A stretch of DNA of 29,140 bases from a virus. The stretch lies in IMG/VR virus record IMGVR_UViG_3300042905_001919, positions 1-29,140 of that record; one strand, given 5' to 3'. Below, one piece after another: positions 22,276-29,017 of the stretch. The first letter of the stretch is position 1, and each line of letters begins with the position of its first letter. The notes beneath the pieces are model-generated. The model was not told the origin of the DNA. It was given only the letters and a program-made list of their open reading frames with translations, and made no database searches. Made by a program: the position numbers and the translations under genes.

Positions 22276-22895
22276 ATCCAGTCCTTCACTGCAGACACGG
22301 CGCCAGAGTCACCATCCTCCCACCGACGCTGATTGAGCCATGTCGCCGGGTTTGGTATGAACTGGCCGTTGTCCTTCTGCCACTGAGCGGACTGCTTTTG
22401 AACTTCAAGAGCGGAAATCACGGAGTCAAATTCCCCGTTGATCTTTGCCCTCGCCCATGATGTCTCCGCGGCGCCCTTCCCAACCTTCTTCGGATAGGCT
22501 TTCCAGAACACATCAAAATAGGTGTTAGAGACAGAGACAGAGACAGAGCGCGCGAGGGGTATCGTTGTGTTATCTTTTTGATCTTCACTTGATATCGTGT
22601 TGATATCAGATATCACGTTGATATCGTCCTGTATCAACCAATGCGAAAGCTTTGAGACATATGATTTAATTGCCTTTTCTTGCAGGCGCAGTCTGAAAGC
22701 TATCTCCTTAACATCCGGTAGGTCGCCGCCATTCTCTGACGCCAACAGCCACAACGAAATTAAGCACTTTGCTGCGTCTGAATCAAGTTCGTGCCAATTT
22801 TTATCATCGAGTAGCTTTTTGTAAAGCTTGATCCAGGGTGGCGCACGATCTTTGAAGTGCTGAAATTCACCCCAATTTTTTACTCTGAACGTCAT
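22272..22895 (-). CDS. Phage replication initiator
   Basis: The 207-aa product starts at ATG 22895 (MTFRVKNWGEFQHFKDR), with GAGGGG upstream. Residues 18-90 form a winged-helix-like N-domain (WIKLYKKLLDDKNWHELD, then DLPDVKEIAFRLRLQEKAI). A linker (about 90-125) holds DNA repeats in its gene. The C-terminal part has FWKAYPKKVGKGAAETSW (130-147) and FIPNPATWLNQRRWED (179-194), a combination typical of phage replisome organisers that bind the origin and bring in the helicase. The linker also contains SVSVSVS, from a short hexamer repeat. The helicase gene is two genes downstream. Confidence 0.82.
   Translation of the reverse strand: MTFRVKNWGEFQHFKDRAPPWIKLYKKLLDDKNWHELDSDAAKCLISLWLLASENGGDLPDVKEIAFRLRLQEKAIKSYVSKLSHWLIQDDINVISDINTISSEDQKDNTTIPLARSVSVSVSNTYFDVFWKAYPKKVGKGAAETSWARAKINGEFDSVISALEVQKQSAQWQKDNGQFIPNPATWLNQRRWEDGDSGAVSAVKDWI
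22527..22548. repeat. AGAGAC hexamer microsatellite
   Basis: Three and two-thirds copies of AGAGAC lie in the initiator gene, encoding Ser-Val repeats in its linker. The 6-base unit keeps the frame, so copy-number changes would only lengthen the linker. Confidence 0.7.
22588..22628. repeat. GATATC iteron cluster inside the initiator gene, candidate origin
   Basis: Four GATATC copies at 22591, 22602, 22609 and 22620 form a direct repeat of a 17-base unit (22591-22607 and 22609-22625, 15/17 identical). TTGATATCGT is exact at 22589 and 22618. An A/T-rich run (22564-22590) adjoins it. Iterons within the initiator's linker region are the lambda O/ori arrangement; the origin role is inferred. Confidence 0.55.
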
Positions 22896-22999
22896 GCCAT
22901 AACCCCTCGGTGCATCGCCATCAGAGGGGTAGAAATTTCGGCAACAGGATGCCGTCCGCACCTAAGCGGCCCTGAGATGGCGATGCACGGAATGGTCAT
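22892..22999 (-). CDS. Possible 35-aa leader peptide before the initiator
   Basis: ATG 22999 has a good ribosome site (AGGAG, 7 bases). The product begins MTIPCIAISGPLRCGRHP, and its stop overlaps the initiator ATG (ATGA). The ribosome site and coupling argue for translation. The peptide spans both arms of a 13-base inverted repeat, so it may be a regulatory leader rather than a functional protein. Confidence 0.45.
   Translation of the reverse strand: MTIPCIAISGPLRCGRHPVAEISTPLMAMHRGVMA
22910..22988. repeat. 13-bp inverted repeat upstream of the initiator
   Basis: GTGCATCGCCATC (22910-22922) and GATGGCGATGCAC (22976-22988) are perfect complements separated by 53 bases. They could form a long-loop RNA hairpin controlling initiator translation, or be paired protein sites. 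No T-run follows. Confidence 0.6.
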
Positions 23000-23054
23000 T
23001 ACGGGACTCCTGCTAGATTAGGCTTTCTACGGCCTGAGTTCGAAGAATGCGCCT

Positions 23055-23195
23055 TCACTTCGGCGTTGTCAAGCCCTTGGCGCGGCGTTCCAGCACCGGC
23101 CGCACCGCAGCCGCCAGCGCTTCCTTGCGCTTCTTCTCGGCGGATCGCTGAACCCATGCGTTCCAGGCTTTCATTTGCTCTAGTGTGACGTTCAT
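23055..23195 (-). CDS. 46-aa basic protein, unknown
   Basis: The product begins MNVTLEQMKAWNAWVQRS and continues with a Lys/Arg/Ala-rich helix (AEKKRKEALAAAVRPVLERR). The ATG overlaps the HTH gene's stop (ATGA). A small helical DNA-binding or adaptor peptide is possible. There is no family I recognise. Confidence 0.55.
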   Translation of the reverse strand: MNVTLEQMKAWNAWVQRSAEKKRKEALAAAVRPVLERRAKGLTTPK

Positions 23196-23359
23196 TTCGC
23201 GCCCCTCACATATTTTTTGAGAATCTGGCGCACCCGTTCATAGGACATGTCGAACATCTGCCCTATTTCTCGGAGTGACCATTTGGCTTTATGGAGCCTG
23301 ACGATCTCTCTGTCGCGCTCCGCGTAAGCCTTCGCTACGATGTCTTTTTTACGTGTCAT
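23192..23359 (-). CDS. Small HTH regulator, leaderless
   Basis: The 55-aa product from ATG 23359 (MTRKKDIVAKAYAERDREIV) has one helix-turn-helix: WSLREIGQMFDMSYERVRQILKKY, resembling sigma-70 region 4 (the SxRExGxxxxxSxERVRQI pattern). Its -10 box ends only 7 bases before the ATG, leaving no room for a ribosome site, so the mRNA probably starts at or next to the A of the ATG. The upstream 19-codon extension runs through the promoter and is rejected. Lying at the divergent early promoters, it is a likely early-gene regulator. It is too short to include a dimerisation or sensor domain. Confidence 0.68.
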   Translation of the reverse strand: MTRKKDIVAKAYAERDREIVRLHKAKWSLREIGQMFDMSYERVRQILKKYVRGAK

Positions 23360-23410
23360 GGGACGGAATGTATCACAGGAAAAATAAAAGTGCAAATAAA
23401 CTTGACACGT
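23351..23410. promoter_or_regulatory. Candidate operator half-sites around divergent promoters
   Basis: ACGTGTCA (23351-23358) at the regulator's start is the exact inverse of TGACACGT (23403-23410), which overlaps the rightward -35. The pair brackets the leftward promoter, so one protein could control both. It is only 8 bases, so chance is possible. Confidence 0.4.
23367..23395 (-). promoter_or_regulatory. Leftward early promoter
   Basis: Read leftward: -35 TTGCAC (23395-23390), 17-base spacer, -10 TACATT (23372-23367) with an upstream TGA giving an extended TGn -10. The start point falls about base 23360, next to the ATG of the HTH gene. It should drive the leftward early block. Confidence 0.65.
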
Positions 23411-23429
23411 TGCCACGGATGCGGATAAT
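23402..23429 (+). promoter_or_regulatory. Rightward early promoter
   Basis: A consensus -35 TTGACA (23402-23407), 16-base spacer and -10 GATAAT (23424-23429) precede the rightward operon. Only six bases separate it from the leftward -35. Transcription would start near 23436, about 30 bases before the first gene, which has GGAG before its ATG. Confidence 0.7.
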
Positions 23430-23467
23430 GATGGTCAGCAGCAAAACAAAACCACTGGAGAACCACC

Positions 23468-23830
23468 ATGAACACCGACTACAAAATAGCCCGCGCCGCC
23501 GCGCAGCGCCTGGCCGAGCAGCAGTTCGAAGCAACGATGCGCGAGTACATTCTGGACAACGGCCGCAATATGTTTGGTGACGGCCGCAAGTACCAGTTCG
23601 GCGGCGCCCACAACTTCCTCTCCACCGTCGAGTCCGTGTTTCACAAGCTGGCCGAGGAGTTCGGCTGCGCCGACTATGAGCAGGTCGCGGTCTTGATGCA
23701 AGACGTTCTCAATGAGTCCGACCTGCCCTTCACCCACAAGGTCGAGCAGTCCGATGATGGCCCCGATCGCCACGACATCGAGGCCGAGATTGCCGACTGC
23801 CGCAACGACGAAAGGAAGTGCGCAGCATGA
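23468..23830 (+). CDS. First gene of the rightward operon, unknown
   Basis: The 120-aa product begins MNTDYKIARAAAQRLAEQQF. It is helical and acidic towards the end (HDIEAEIADCRNDERKCAA), with a polar middle (DNGRNMFGDGRKYQFGGAH). The first gene after a strong early promoter is often involved in host takeover or in helping recombination; I cannot assign either. GGAG precedes the ATG. It couples to the next gene by ATGA. Confidence 0.65.
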   Translation: MNTDYKIARAAAQRLAEQQFEATMREYILDNGRNMFGDGRKYQFGGAHNFLSTVESVFHKLAEEFGCADYEQVAVLMQDVLNESDLPFTHKVEQSDDGPDRHDIEAEIADCRNDERKCAA

Positions 23831-24420
23831 GTCCCTGGACCATCGAGCAGGACACGTTCCTTGTGAACAACTACGCGACGATGCGCGCCGAGGATATTGG
23901 CGCCGCCGTCGGCCGGTCGAAAGAGGCCGTCTATTGCCGGGCGAAGTACATCGGGTTGCACAAAGAAAATCCGGCGAACTTCCGCAAAGGCACCAAGAAC
24001 GGTAGGCCGTTCGCCCCCGGCAATGTGCCGTGGAACGCCGGAACCGCCAGAAAGTCGACTACGCCCCTGCGTGACAAGATCGTCGCCATCTTTGCAGAGC
24101 GGCAAGAGGCAACGCTTGCCGACCTATCCAAAGCGACAGGATCAACAACCGCGGCCTGCTGGAAGGTCTGCTCCGCGCTTCGCGCCTCCGGGAATATCCA
24201 CGTTGCGAGGTATCAGCGGTCAGCGCGCACGGCGATCAACCATGAGGCGGTCTATCGCATTGGATTGGGCGTGGATGCCGAGCGGCCTGGGTTTGTTGAA
24301 CCGCAACCGGTACTCGATGACCCGTATGAAATTCAGCCGATCCCGGCGCCGAAACTTGGCCCTTGGGGTTGCGTCTGGACAGTAGCAAAACAAACCGCCG
24401 AAGAATCGGCAGAAAGGTAG
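23827..24420 (+). CDS. SANT/HTH DNA-binding protein
   Basis: The 197-aa product begins MSPWTIEQDTFLVNNYATM, with a Myb/SANT-like unit (residues 4-45) ending in DIGAAVGRSKEAVYCRAKYIGL. It then has FRKGTKNGRPFAPGNVPWNAG, a motif seen near HNH or NUMOD proteins. A second HTH-like part is KIVAIFAERQEATLADLSKATG. The C-terminus is Pro-rich. ATG 23827 is chosen by the ATGA overlap. No nuclease core is present, so it is probably a regulator or the DNA-binding relic of a homing protein. The same SANT-like unit occurs in the nuclease at 16146-17144. Confidence 0.65.
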   Translation: MSPWTIEQDTFLVNNYATMRAEDIGAAVGRSKEAVYCRAKYIGLHKENPANFRKGTKNGRPFAPGNVPWNAGTARKSTTPLRDKIVAIFAERQEATLADLSKATGSTTAACWKVCSALRASGNIHVARYQRSARTAINHEAVYRIGLGVDAERPGFVEPQPVLDDPYEIQPIPAPKLGPWGCVWTVAKQTAEESAER

Positions 24421-24426
24421 CACAGC

Positions 24427-25290
24427 ATGGAAACGACAACCACCCCGACCGCAGTTGCGGTTCAGCGCGCGGCGCCGGCATTCAGCCTCGCGCCCCGCAA
24501 CCTGACAGAGGCAATGGAGTTCAGCAAGTTGATGGCCTCGAGCGAACTGGTCCCCAAGAACTTCAAGGGCAAGCCCGGTGACGTCCTGATCGCGGTCCAG
24601 ATGGGCGCCGAGGTCGGTCTCGCGCCGATGGCGGCCATCCAGAACATTGCCGTGATCAATGGCAAGCCCGGACTCTTCGGTGATGCTGGCAAGGCCATCC
24701 TTCTGGCGGCCGGCGTGACCATCGAGGAAGACGATATGGAACTGATCCAGAAGTCCGGCATGGCGCGCTGCCGCGTCACCCGTCAGGGGCGCCCGCCGGT
24801 CGAGCGCACGTTCTCGATCGACAACGCCAAGACTGCCGGCCTCTGGAACAAGGAAGGCCCATGGCGCAGTTACCCCTACCGGCAGATGGCCTGGCGCGCC
24901 TTCTGGTTCGCCGCGCGCGATGCCGCGTCCGACCTGCTCAAGGGTCTGGGCGGCGCCGAGGAACTGGTGGACATTGAACCGCGCGAGATCAATCCTCGCC
25001 CGTCAGGTGCTGCCGTCGCCGCGGCCGCCGCCGAGGTTGTTGCGCCGCGCGATGATGCCACCCTGTCGAAGATCGCAGACCTCGAGGTTGTCGCCAAGGA
25101 GCAGGGCCGCAAGAAGTTCCGCGAGACTTGGGCCGCCATCGACCCGGCAGTCCAGAAGGTGATCGGCATTGAGGAGCGCAACCGCATCGACAAGATGGCC
25201 GGCGATGCCGACGAGGCGCGCACGGTCGAGGGGCAGGCAACCGTGGTGACCGATGCGGCCGCCGATCCGGACGGGAGTTACCCGGGATGA
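24427..25290 (+). CDS. RecT-family ssDNA-annealing protein
   Basis: The 287-aa product contains RNLTEAMEFSKLMASSELVP, FKGKPGDVLIAVQMGAEVGL, PMAAIQNIAVINGKPGLFG and a central NKEGPWRSYPYRQMAWRAFW with FAARDAASDLLKGL. This order is the core of RecT-type single-strand annealing proteins, which pair homologous strands during phage recombination. A Pro/Ala-rich linker (about 195-215) leads to a C-terminal helical part. The following gene encodes the exonuclease partner, the classic RecET/Red-like pair. The ribosome site is AAAGG. Confidence 0.82.
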   Translation: METTTTPTAVAVQRAAPAFSLAPRNLTEAMEFSKLMASSELVPKNFKGKPGDVLIAVQMGAEVGLAPMAAIQNIAVINGKPGLFGDAGKAILLAAGVTIEEDDMELIQKSGMARCRVTRQGRPPVERTFSIDNAKTAGLWNKEGPWRSYPYRQMAWRAFWFAARDAASDLLKGLGGAEELVDIEPREINPRPSGAAVAAAAAEVVAPRDDATLSKIADLEVVAKEQGRKKFRETWAAIDPAVQKVIGIEERNRIDKMAGDADEARTVEGQATVVTDAAADPDGSYPG

Positions 25291-25919
25291 GCGAGATCAT
25301 CGAACAATGCAGCGCCGCATGGCATACGCTCCGGTGCGGCAAATTCACCGGCTCGAGGTTTGCCGAGGTGATCGCCCGCAACAAGAAGACCGGCGAGAAA
25401 CTCAAGGCATGGGATGAGCTGGTCTGGGAGATTGCCGCCGAGCGTTTGACCGGCACCCAGGACGCAGGGATCGACGCCTATGCACTCCGTTGGGGCCGCG
25501 AGGTGGAACCGTATGCCCGACAGGCTTACGAGGCCGCCACCGGTCATTTCGTTGATCAGGTGGCCTTCATCGTGCATCCGACCCTCCCCTTCGTTGGGGT
25601 CAGTCCGGACGGTCTGGTCAATGACGATGGCGGCCTCGAGATGAAGGCTCCAAAGAATAGCGTGATCCACCTCCAACGGTTCGATACCGGAGTGCCGGAT
25701 GAGTACACCCCGCAAATCCAAGGATGTATGTGGGTGACCGGCCGCGCCTGGTGGGACTTCGTTTCCTACGATCCGCGCCAACCCGAGAAACTCCGCTTGC
25801 TGCGCCTCACTGTGAAGCGTGACGATGCCTATATCGCCAAGCTTGAGGCAGCCGTGATCGAGGCAGAAACAGCAGTGCAAGCAATCGTGTCCAAATTCGA
25901 GAGGAGAATGGCAGCATGA
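25287..25919 (+). CDS. YqaJ-type viral recombinase exonuclease
   Basis: The 210-aa product has WHTLRCGKFTGSRFAEVIA at the N-terminus, then ALRWGREVEPYARQAYEAATG. The PD-(D/E)xK core is SPDGL (Asp108) and LEMK (Glu118, Lys120), followed by IQGCMWVTGRAWWDFVSYDP. This matches the lambda exonuclease/YqaJ family, a 5'-3' double-strand exonuclease that makes 3' tails for the RecT partner. It starts by ATGA overlap with the recT-like gene. The catalytic triad is intact. Confidence 0.85.
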   Translation: MSEIIEQCSAAWHTLRCGKFTGSRFAEVIARNKKTGEKLKAWDELVWEIAAERLTGTQDAGIDAYALRWGREVEPYARQAYEAATGHFVDQVAFIVHPTLPFVGVSPDGLVNDDGGLEMKAPKNSVIHLQRFDTGVPDEYTPQIQGCMWVTGRAWWDFVSYDPRQPEKLRLLRLTVKRDDAYIAKLEAAVIEAETAVQAIVSKFERRMAA

Positions 25920-26380
25920 ACGAACTCACCGTAGTCGAGCGCGCCGCAGTCGCGCTTCAGTCCGATGTCGCCGGCAAGGAACTGGCGACCCTGGTCGAGC
26001 AGTCCAAGTCGATCACCACCGTGACCAACAAGGACGGCCGCACCGAATGCCACGCCGCGGCCATGCGCGCCGACGAAGAGGCCGAGCGGGCGCGGCGCGA
26101 ACAGGCCATCCGCGACGAAGAACACCGGCTTGCAGAGCAGGCCAAGGCAGCACAAGAGGCGGCCGAACTGGCGGCCTTTCCAGAAGTCACCGCGCAACCG
26201 GCGCCCGTTTCCTCCAGTGGCGGGCTTGACGAAACGGTTGTTGCGGTGGCGCCTGCCACTCCGGTGGCGCGCCTCATCGACCGGCTCGACGAACTGGTTC
26301 GCCAGATGACGGATGTCGAGTTGTCCGATCTCTGCGTCCACGCCGCGCACATCCTGGCCGAGCGGAAGGTTGCAGCGTGA
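25916..26380 (+). CDS. 154-aa recombination-operon protein
   Basis: The N-terminal ~55 residues (VVERAAVALQSDVAGKELATL..., SKSITTVTNKDGRTECHAAAM) resemble the start of a longer phage protein often found by recombinase genes. The rest is a charged helix (EEAERARREQAIRDEEHRLAEQ), a Pro/Ser linker and a small C-terminal domain. My memory is that relatives have a longer helical middle, so this could be an internally shortened version. Role unknown; it may help the exonuclease or annealing step. Confidence 0.6.
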   Translation: MNELTVVERAAVALQSDVAGKELATLVEQSKSITTVTNKDGRTECHAAAMRADEEAERARREQAIRDEEHRLAEQAKAAQEAAELAAFPEVTAQPAPVSSSGGLDETVVAVAPATPVARLIDRLDELVRQMTDVELSDLCVHAAHILAERKVAA

Positions 26381-26562
26381 CCGAGATCACCTACGAACCG
26401 AATCGCGAACCGACGCCGGCCGAGCAGTTGATGGCCGCCATTCCAGAGGCCATCTCTGCATGGCGCCGGCACATCGACCAATCCACCAAGGTGCCGGAAC
26501 GGTGCGCTGAACTGGTGGCGCTTGAATCCGCGTGGAACCGGCACAAGGAGGCCACAGAATGA
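26377..26562 (+). CDS. 61-aa protein, unknown
   Basis: It starts at GTG 26377 (GTGA overlap with the previous stop). The product begins MTEITYEPNREPTPAEQLM and is acidic and helical, ending FxSAWNRHKEATE-like (ESAWNRHKEATE). It follows the recombination genes with full translational coupling. No family recognised. Confidence 0.6.
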   Translation: MTEITYEPNREPTPAEQLMAAIPEAISAWRRHIDQSTKVPERCAELVALESAWNRHKEATE

Positions 26563-26783
26563 ACCCTCACGATCAAAACATGCCCCGTCAGGCCGAGTTC
26601 ATGCTGGCCCGACTTGTCGCTACCCTGTTATTCGGTGCCTGCTGTTTTGTAGTCGGATACTTGGTAGCCGAGGCAAGGATGAAACTTGACCCGCCTCCGT
26701 GCAAGCCTATCAAGCAGGCGATGTACGAAAGTAAGGGCGATGTGAAGTATTGGCGCGCATATACGAGGAGTTTGCCGAAATGA
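26559..26783 (+). CDS. Small single-span membrane protein
   Basis: ATG 26559 has a perfect ribosome site (AAGGAGG). The 74-aa product has one hydrophobic segment, about residues 15-36 (LARLVATLLFGACCFVVGYL), flanked by polar ends. It overlaps both neighbours by ATGA. A membrane-targeted early protein may act in superinfection exclusion or host modulation; this is inferred only from topology. Confidence 0.6.
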   Translation: MNPHDQNMPRQAEFMLARLVATLLFGACCFVVGYLVAEARMKLDPPPCKPIKQAMYESKGDVKYWRAYTRSLPK

Positions 26784-27139
26784 TCGACACCATCGAAGCC
26801 CTGCGCCGTGAGCGGGATGAATGGAAGATCGGCGCACAAGAGGGGCGCAAGGCGCAAGAGAAGTACATGGAGATGTGCGTTCAACTCGCCGCCTCTCAAG
26901 CCCGTGAGCAGCAGTTGCGGGAGGCGTTGGAGAAGTGCAGGAACTTGTGTGAGCATCCAGAGGATATAACTCTAATCACCAAGAATGCACTCGCCCTCCA
27001 CCACGACGGAGACACCGCGCTCAAGCAGTACGGAGCGAAGCTGTTGCGGGATGCTGCTGAGTGGTTTGACAATAATTGGTGCGACGATCCCGTAGCGTAC
27101 AGACTTAACCGCATGGCCGACGAACTGGAATCCCAATGA
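26780..27139 (+). CDS. 119-aa coiled-coil protein
   Basis: ATG 26780 (ATGA overlap, GAGGAG upstream) is preferred to the TTG 30 bases earlier. Residues 1-60 are a charged coiled coil (IEALRRERDEWKIGAQEGRK...). The C-terminal half includes GAKLLRDAAEWFDNNW and LNRMADELESQ. Phage early operons often carry such helical proteins of unknown role. Confidence 0.62.
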   Translation: MIDTIEALRRERDEWKIGAQEGRKAQEKYMEMCVQLAASQAREQQLREALEKCRNLCEHPEDITLITKNALALHHDGDTALKQYGAKLLRDAAEWFDNNWCDDPVAYRLNRMADELESQ

Positions 27140-27285
27140 GAACCCTATTCCTTCGCTTCATCTACGGCTACTACCGAGTCAACGCCTACCTCGCCTCGCA
27201 CATGGACGGGCAACCGGAGATGCAGATTCACCAGAGTACCGCTGACGAGTACCATCGGCAGTGGTGCAGGGAGAGCATTCAGTAA
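27136..27285 (+). CDS. 49-aa protein ending the rightward operon
   Basis: ATG 27136 overlaps the previous stop (ATGA). The product begins MRTLFLRFIYGYYRVNAYL, aromatic and basic, and ends EYHRQWCRESIQ. Only six bases separate its stop from the end of a convergent gene, and no terminator is seen between them, so the two transcripts may run into each other. Confidence 0.55.
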   Translation: MRTLFLRFIYGYYRVNAYLASHMDGQPEMQIHQSTADEYHRQWCRESIQ

Positions 27286-27291
27286 TTCGTT

Positions 27292-27411
27292 CTACTTCAC
27301 CACACGCAACCGCAACCACTTGCGAAACCTGGCGCGCAGTTGAGATGGGAACGGCGCGAACCGGTTGAGGCGCAGCGTTGAAATCCGGCAGCGAAGGAGG
27401 CCTGACCTCAT
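27292..27411 (-). CDS. 39-aa Arg-rich peptide
   Basis: ATG 27411 overlaps the DUF1353 stop (ATGA). The product has ten Arg and two Lys (RSGLLRCRISTLRLNRF..., then FRKWLRLRVVK), strongly basic and amphipathic. It could be a membrane-active or nucleic-acid-binding peptide, or a small lysis accessory. It is short, but the coupling supports translation. Confidence 0.4.
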   Translation of the reverse strand: MRSGLLRCRISTLRLNRFAPFPSQLRARFRKWLRLRVVK

Positions 27412-27761
27412 GGCTTGTAGTGCGATGCGCCGCCTACCCTTACGCCGGCATACATTAGGCTTGCCCGGAGGCTCCCAGCCCCCTCTTCGCGCAGCAGATC
27501 GCGGAGGATTTCGTCGGCCTGCTTGCGCGAGACTTGGGCCGTGACGTAGAGATAATCATGCACAACGGCGGCACGATGGCCGATATTGCCAAAGAGCATG
27601 AAGGCCAGGGGGATTCTTGGGACGCTAGCGAAGTCGGTAATGAATCCATTGGGAACGCGGATCAGACTATCTCCGATAGCGACCAGCAACGGGGCGAGTA
27701 GTTGCCAGTTCTGCCCATCGATATAGCGAACATCCAGCGTTGTCAGGAATCGAACGGTCAT
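27408..27761 (-). CDS. DUF1353 protein in the lysis cassette
   Basis: The 117-aa product contains LIRVPNGFITDFASVPRIP (about 33-51), GHRAAVVHDYLY (61-72), then RKQADEILRDLLREEGA and LMYAGVRVGG. FxTDFASVPR followed by AAVxHDYLY is the DUF1353 signature, found near phage lysis and tail genes. The His-Asp pair suggests a hydrolase-like site, but the function is unknown. It is coupled to the endolysin stop by ATGA. Confidence 0.78.
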   Translation of the reverse strand: MTVRFLTTLDVRYIDGQNWQLLAPLLVAIGDSLIRVPNGFITDFASVPRIPLAFMLFGNIGHRAAVVHDYLYVTAQVSRKQADEILRDLLREEGAGSLRASLMYAGVRVGGASHYKP

Positions 27762-28096
27762 TTCACCCCCCCGTACTCCAGGGAGTAGTGATTGCCGTCA
27801 GCGAACCGACCACCCCACGTTCCTCCTTGAGACTCCCACCACACGCCCAGCGGCTCGTGGTCCTTGGTCGCCGTCAGGAACTCGCCGTCCTTGAACAGGT
27901 TGAGGTCGATGGCCAGGCGGCGCTTATGGGCGCTGCTGGCGTTGCCGTAGGACTTGAATACTCCTACTGCACCGAAGGCGCGCGGATCGCGGTAGGCATC
28001 GCCTAGCGTGACCTCGTAGCCCATCGCGTGCGCCTTGTCGATCAGGCGCGGCACCATGCGGGCAAACTTTTTTTGCATGTCGCCCAAGGTTTCCAC
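27758..28096 (-). CDS. M15-family peptidase endolysin
   Basis: The 112-aa product would cleave peptidoglycan peptides (L-Ala-D-Glu or D-Ala type) as a zinc peptidase. The expected metal ligands are visible: His57 and Asp64 in SSAHKRRLAIDLN, and His103 in GNHYSLEYGG. TLGDAYRDPRAFG and GVWWESQGGTWGGRF match the VanY/M15 fold as in T5-type enzymes. It starts at GTG 28096, sharing bases with the previous stop; ATG 28078 is an alternative. There is no signal peptide, so a holin-like partner is needed; the membrane gene upstream is the candidate. Confidence 0.82.
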   Translation of the reverse strand: METLGDMQKKFARMVPRLIDKAHAMGYEVTLGDAYRDPRAFGAVGVFKSYGNASSAHKRRLAIDLNLFKDGEFLTATKDHEPLGVWWESQGGTWGGRFADGNHYSLEYGGVK

Positions 28097-28341
28097 TACT
28101 GTTCCCGATGTAACACGGCGAAATGCGCCTCAACGTGCGACAAGCGGCGCTCGAAGTCGACATTCTGCGAGATTTGTCGGCGGTCGATTTCAGTCACCCG
28201 GCCATGCAGGTCGGTTTCGATCTTGGTCAGTTGCCCCTTAATTTCCGATATCTCGGACTTGATACCGTTCAGGACAAGCACGATCAGGAAGCCAATGGTC
28301 GAAAGCAAGACCCCAATTCCGAACAACACATAGACTTCCAT
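28096..28341 (-). CDS. Membrane protein with coiled coil, holin or spanin-like
   Basis: ATG 28341 has a good ribosome site (AAGGAA); longer upstream starts are rejected. The 81-aa product has one N-terminal membrane segment (about 3-25, YVLFGIGVLLSTIGFLIVLV). A charged coiled coil (26-75: EISEIKGQLTKIETDL...) follows. This N-in single span with a periplasmic coil is the layout of inner-membrane spanins; small holin-type proteins are the alternative. It lies directly before the endolysin and overlaps its start. Confidence 0.6.
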   Translation of the reverse strand: MEVYVLFGIGVLLSTIGFLIVLVLNGIKSEISEIKGQLTKIETDLHGRVTEIDRRQISQNVDFERRLSHVEAHFAVLHREQ

Positions 28342-28385
28342 TTGTTCCTTTCCCGCCTTATGGTGGCGTGGATGCGTTGATAAAC

Positions 28386-28940
28386 CTAGAATGCTACCCA
28401 ATTCGTTCCGTTGTCGAACACCGGGGAATTGATCGCGCCTCCACCTACGATAATCGTCAGGAATGCCGGCGCAAGTGCGTCAGTGACATACGCTATCCGT
28501 CCCACAGTTCCGGCAGCAGGCAACGTCGCCACCGTGTAGCCAATCATGGTCAAAGTTGTTCCACTGATTGACCCGCCAGTGATTGCTACGCTGTTCGCCG
28601 CCTGCGATGCGATAGTTCCCGCGTCGGAGATGGTCGCAAGCAGTTGCGTCCCGCTGTGGTTCGCCCTGGCCCTGTCTGCCGCGTGATAATGCAACGTCGA
28701 ATCCCCCGCATCCGTCAGGTCGGTATGATTCGTCGCCGTCAAATGCGTGTAGCTCGCCGTGTTCAGGTTTTGCAGATCGGCATGATTCCGAGTTTCGATG
28801 TCGGTCAGGTTGCTTCCGGTGAAGGACAGTCCAGACCATAGCAGTTGCCCGGTAGCGGTCAGGCGTTTCCACAGCAAGAACAGCCAACCGTCTATCGGTT
28901 GGCCTGTCTGCGGGGGAGGGGCTAGGGGTACTTGGGGCAT
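28386..28940 (-). CDS. 184-aa tail-fibre-like protein
   Basis: The product begins MPQVPLAPPPQTGQPIDGWL with WLFLLWKRLTATGQ. A fibre-type middle follows (NTASYTHLTATNHTDLTDAG, then LHYHAADRARANHSGTQLLATI) and a beta-rich end. The HLTATNHTDLTDAGxSTLHYH region is one I associate with phage tail fibres or fibre-like appendages. ATG 28940 has only a weak ribosome site. It precedes the lysis genes and follows a truncated upstream protein. Confidence 0.65.
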   Translation of the reverse strand: MPQVPLAPPPQTGQPIDGWLFLLWKRLTATGQLLWSGLSFTGSNLTDIETRNHADLQNLNTASYTHLTATNHTDLTDAGDSTLHYHAADRARANHSGTQLLATISDAGTIASQAANSVAITGGSISGTTLTMIGYTVATLPAAGTVGRIAYVTDALAPAFLTIIVGGGAINSPVFDNGTNWVAF

Positions 28941-29017
28941 GTTATGCTTTGCTTATGGGATGGGAATACGTCATGGCGCTTGGAGTCGGAGTAGGCATCT
29001 ACTCTGCGCTCCAGCAT

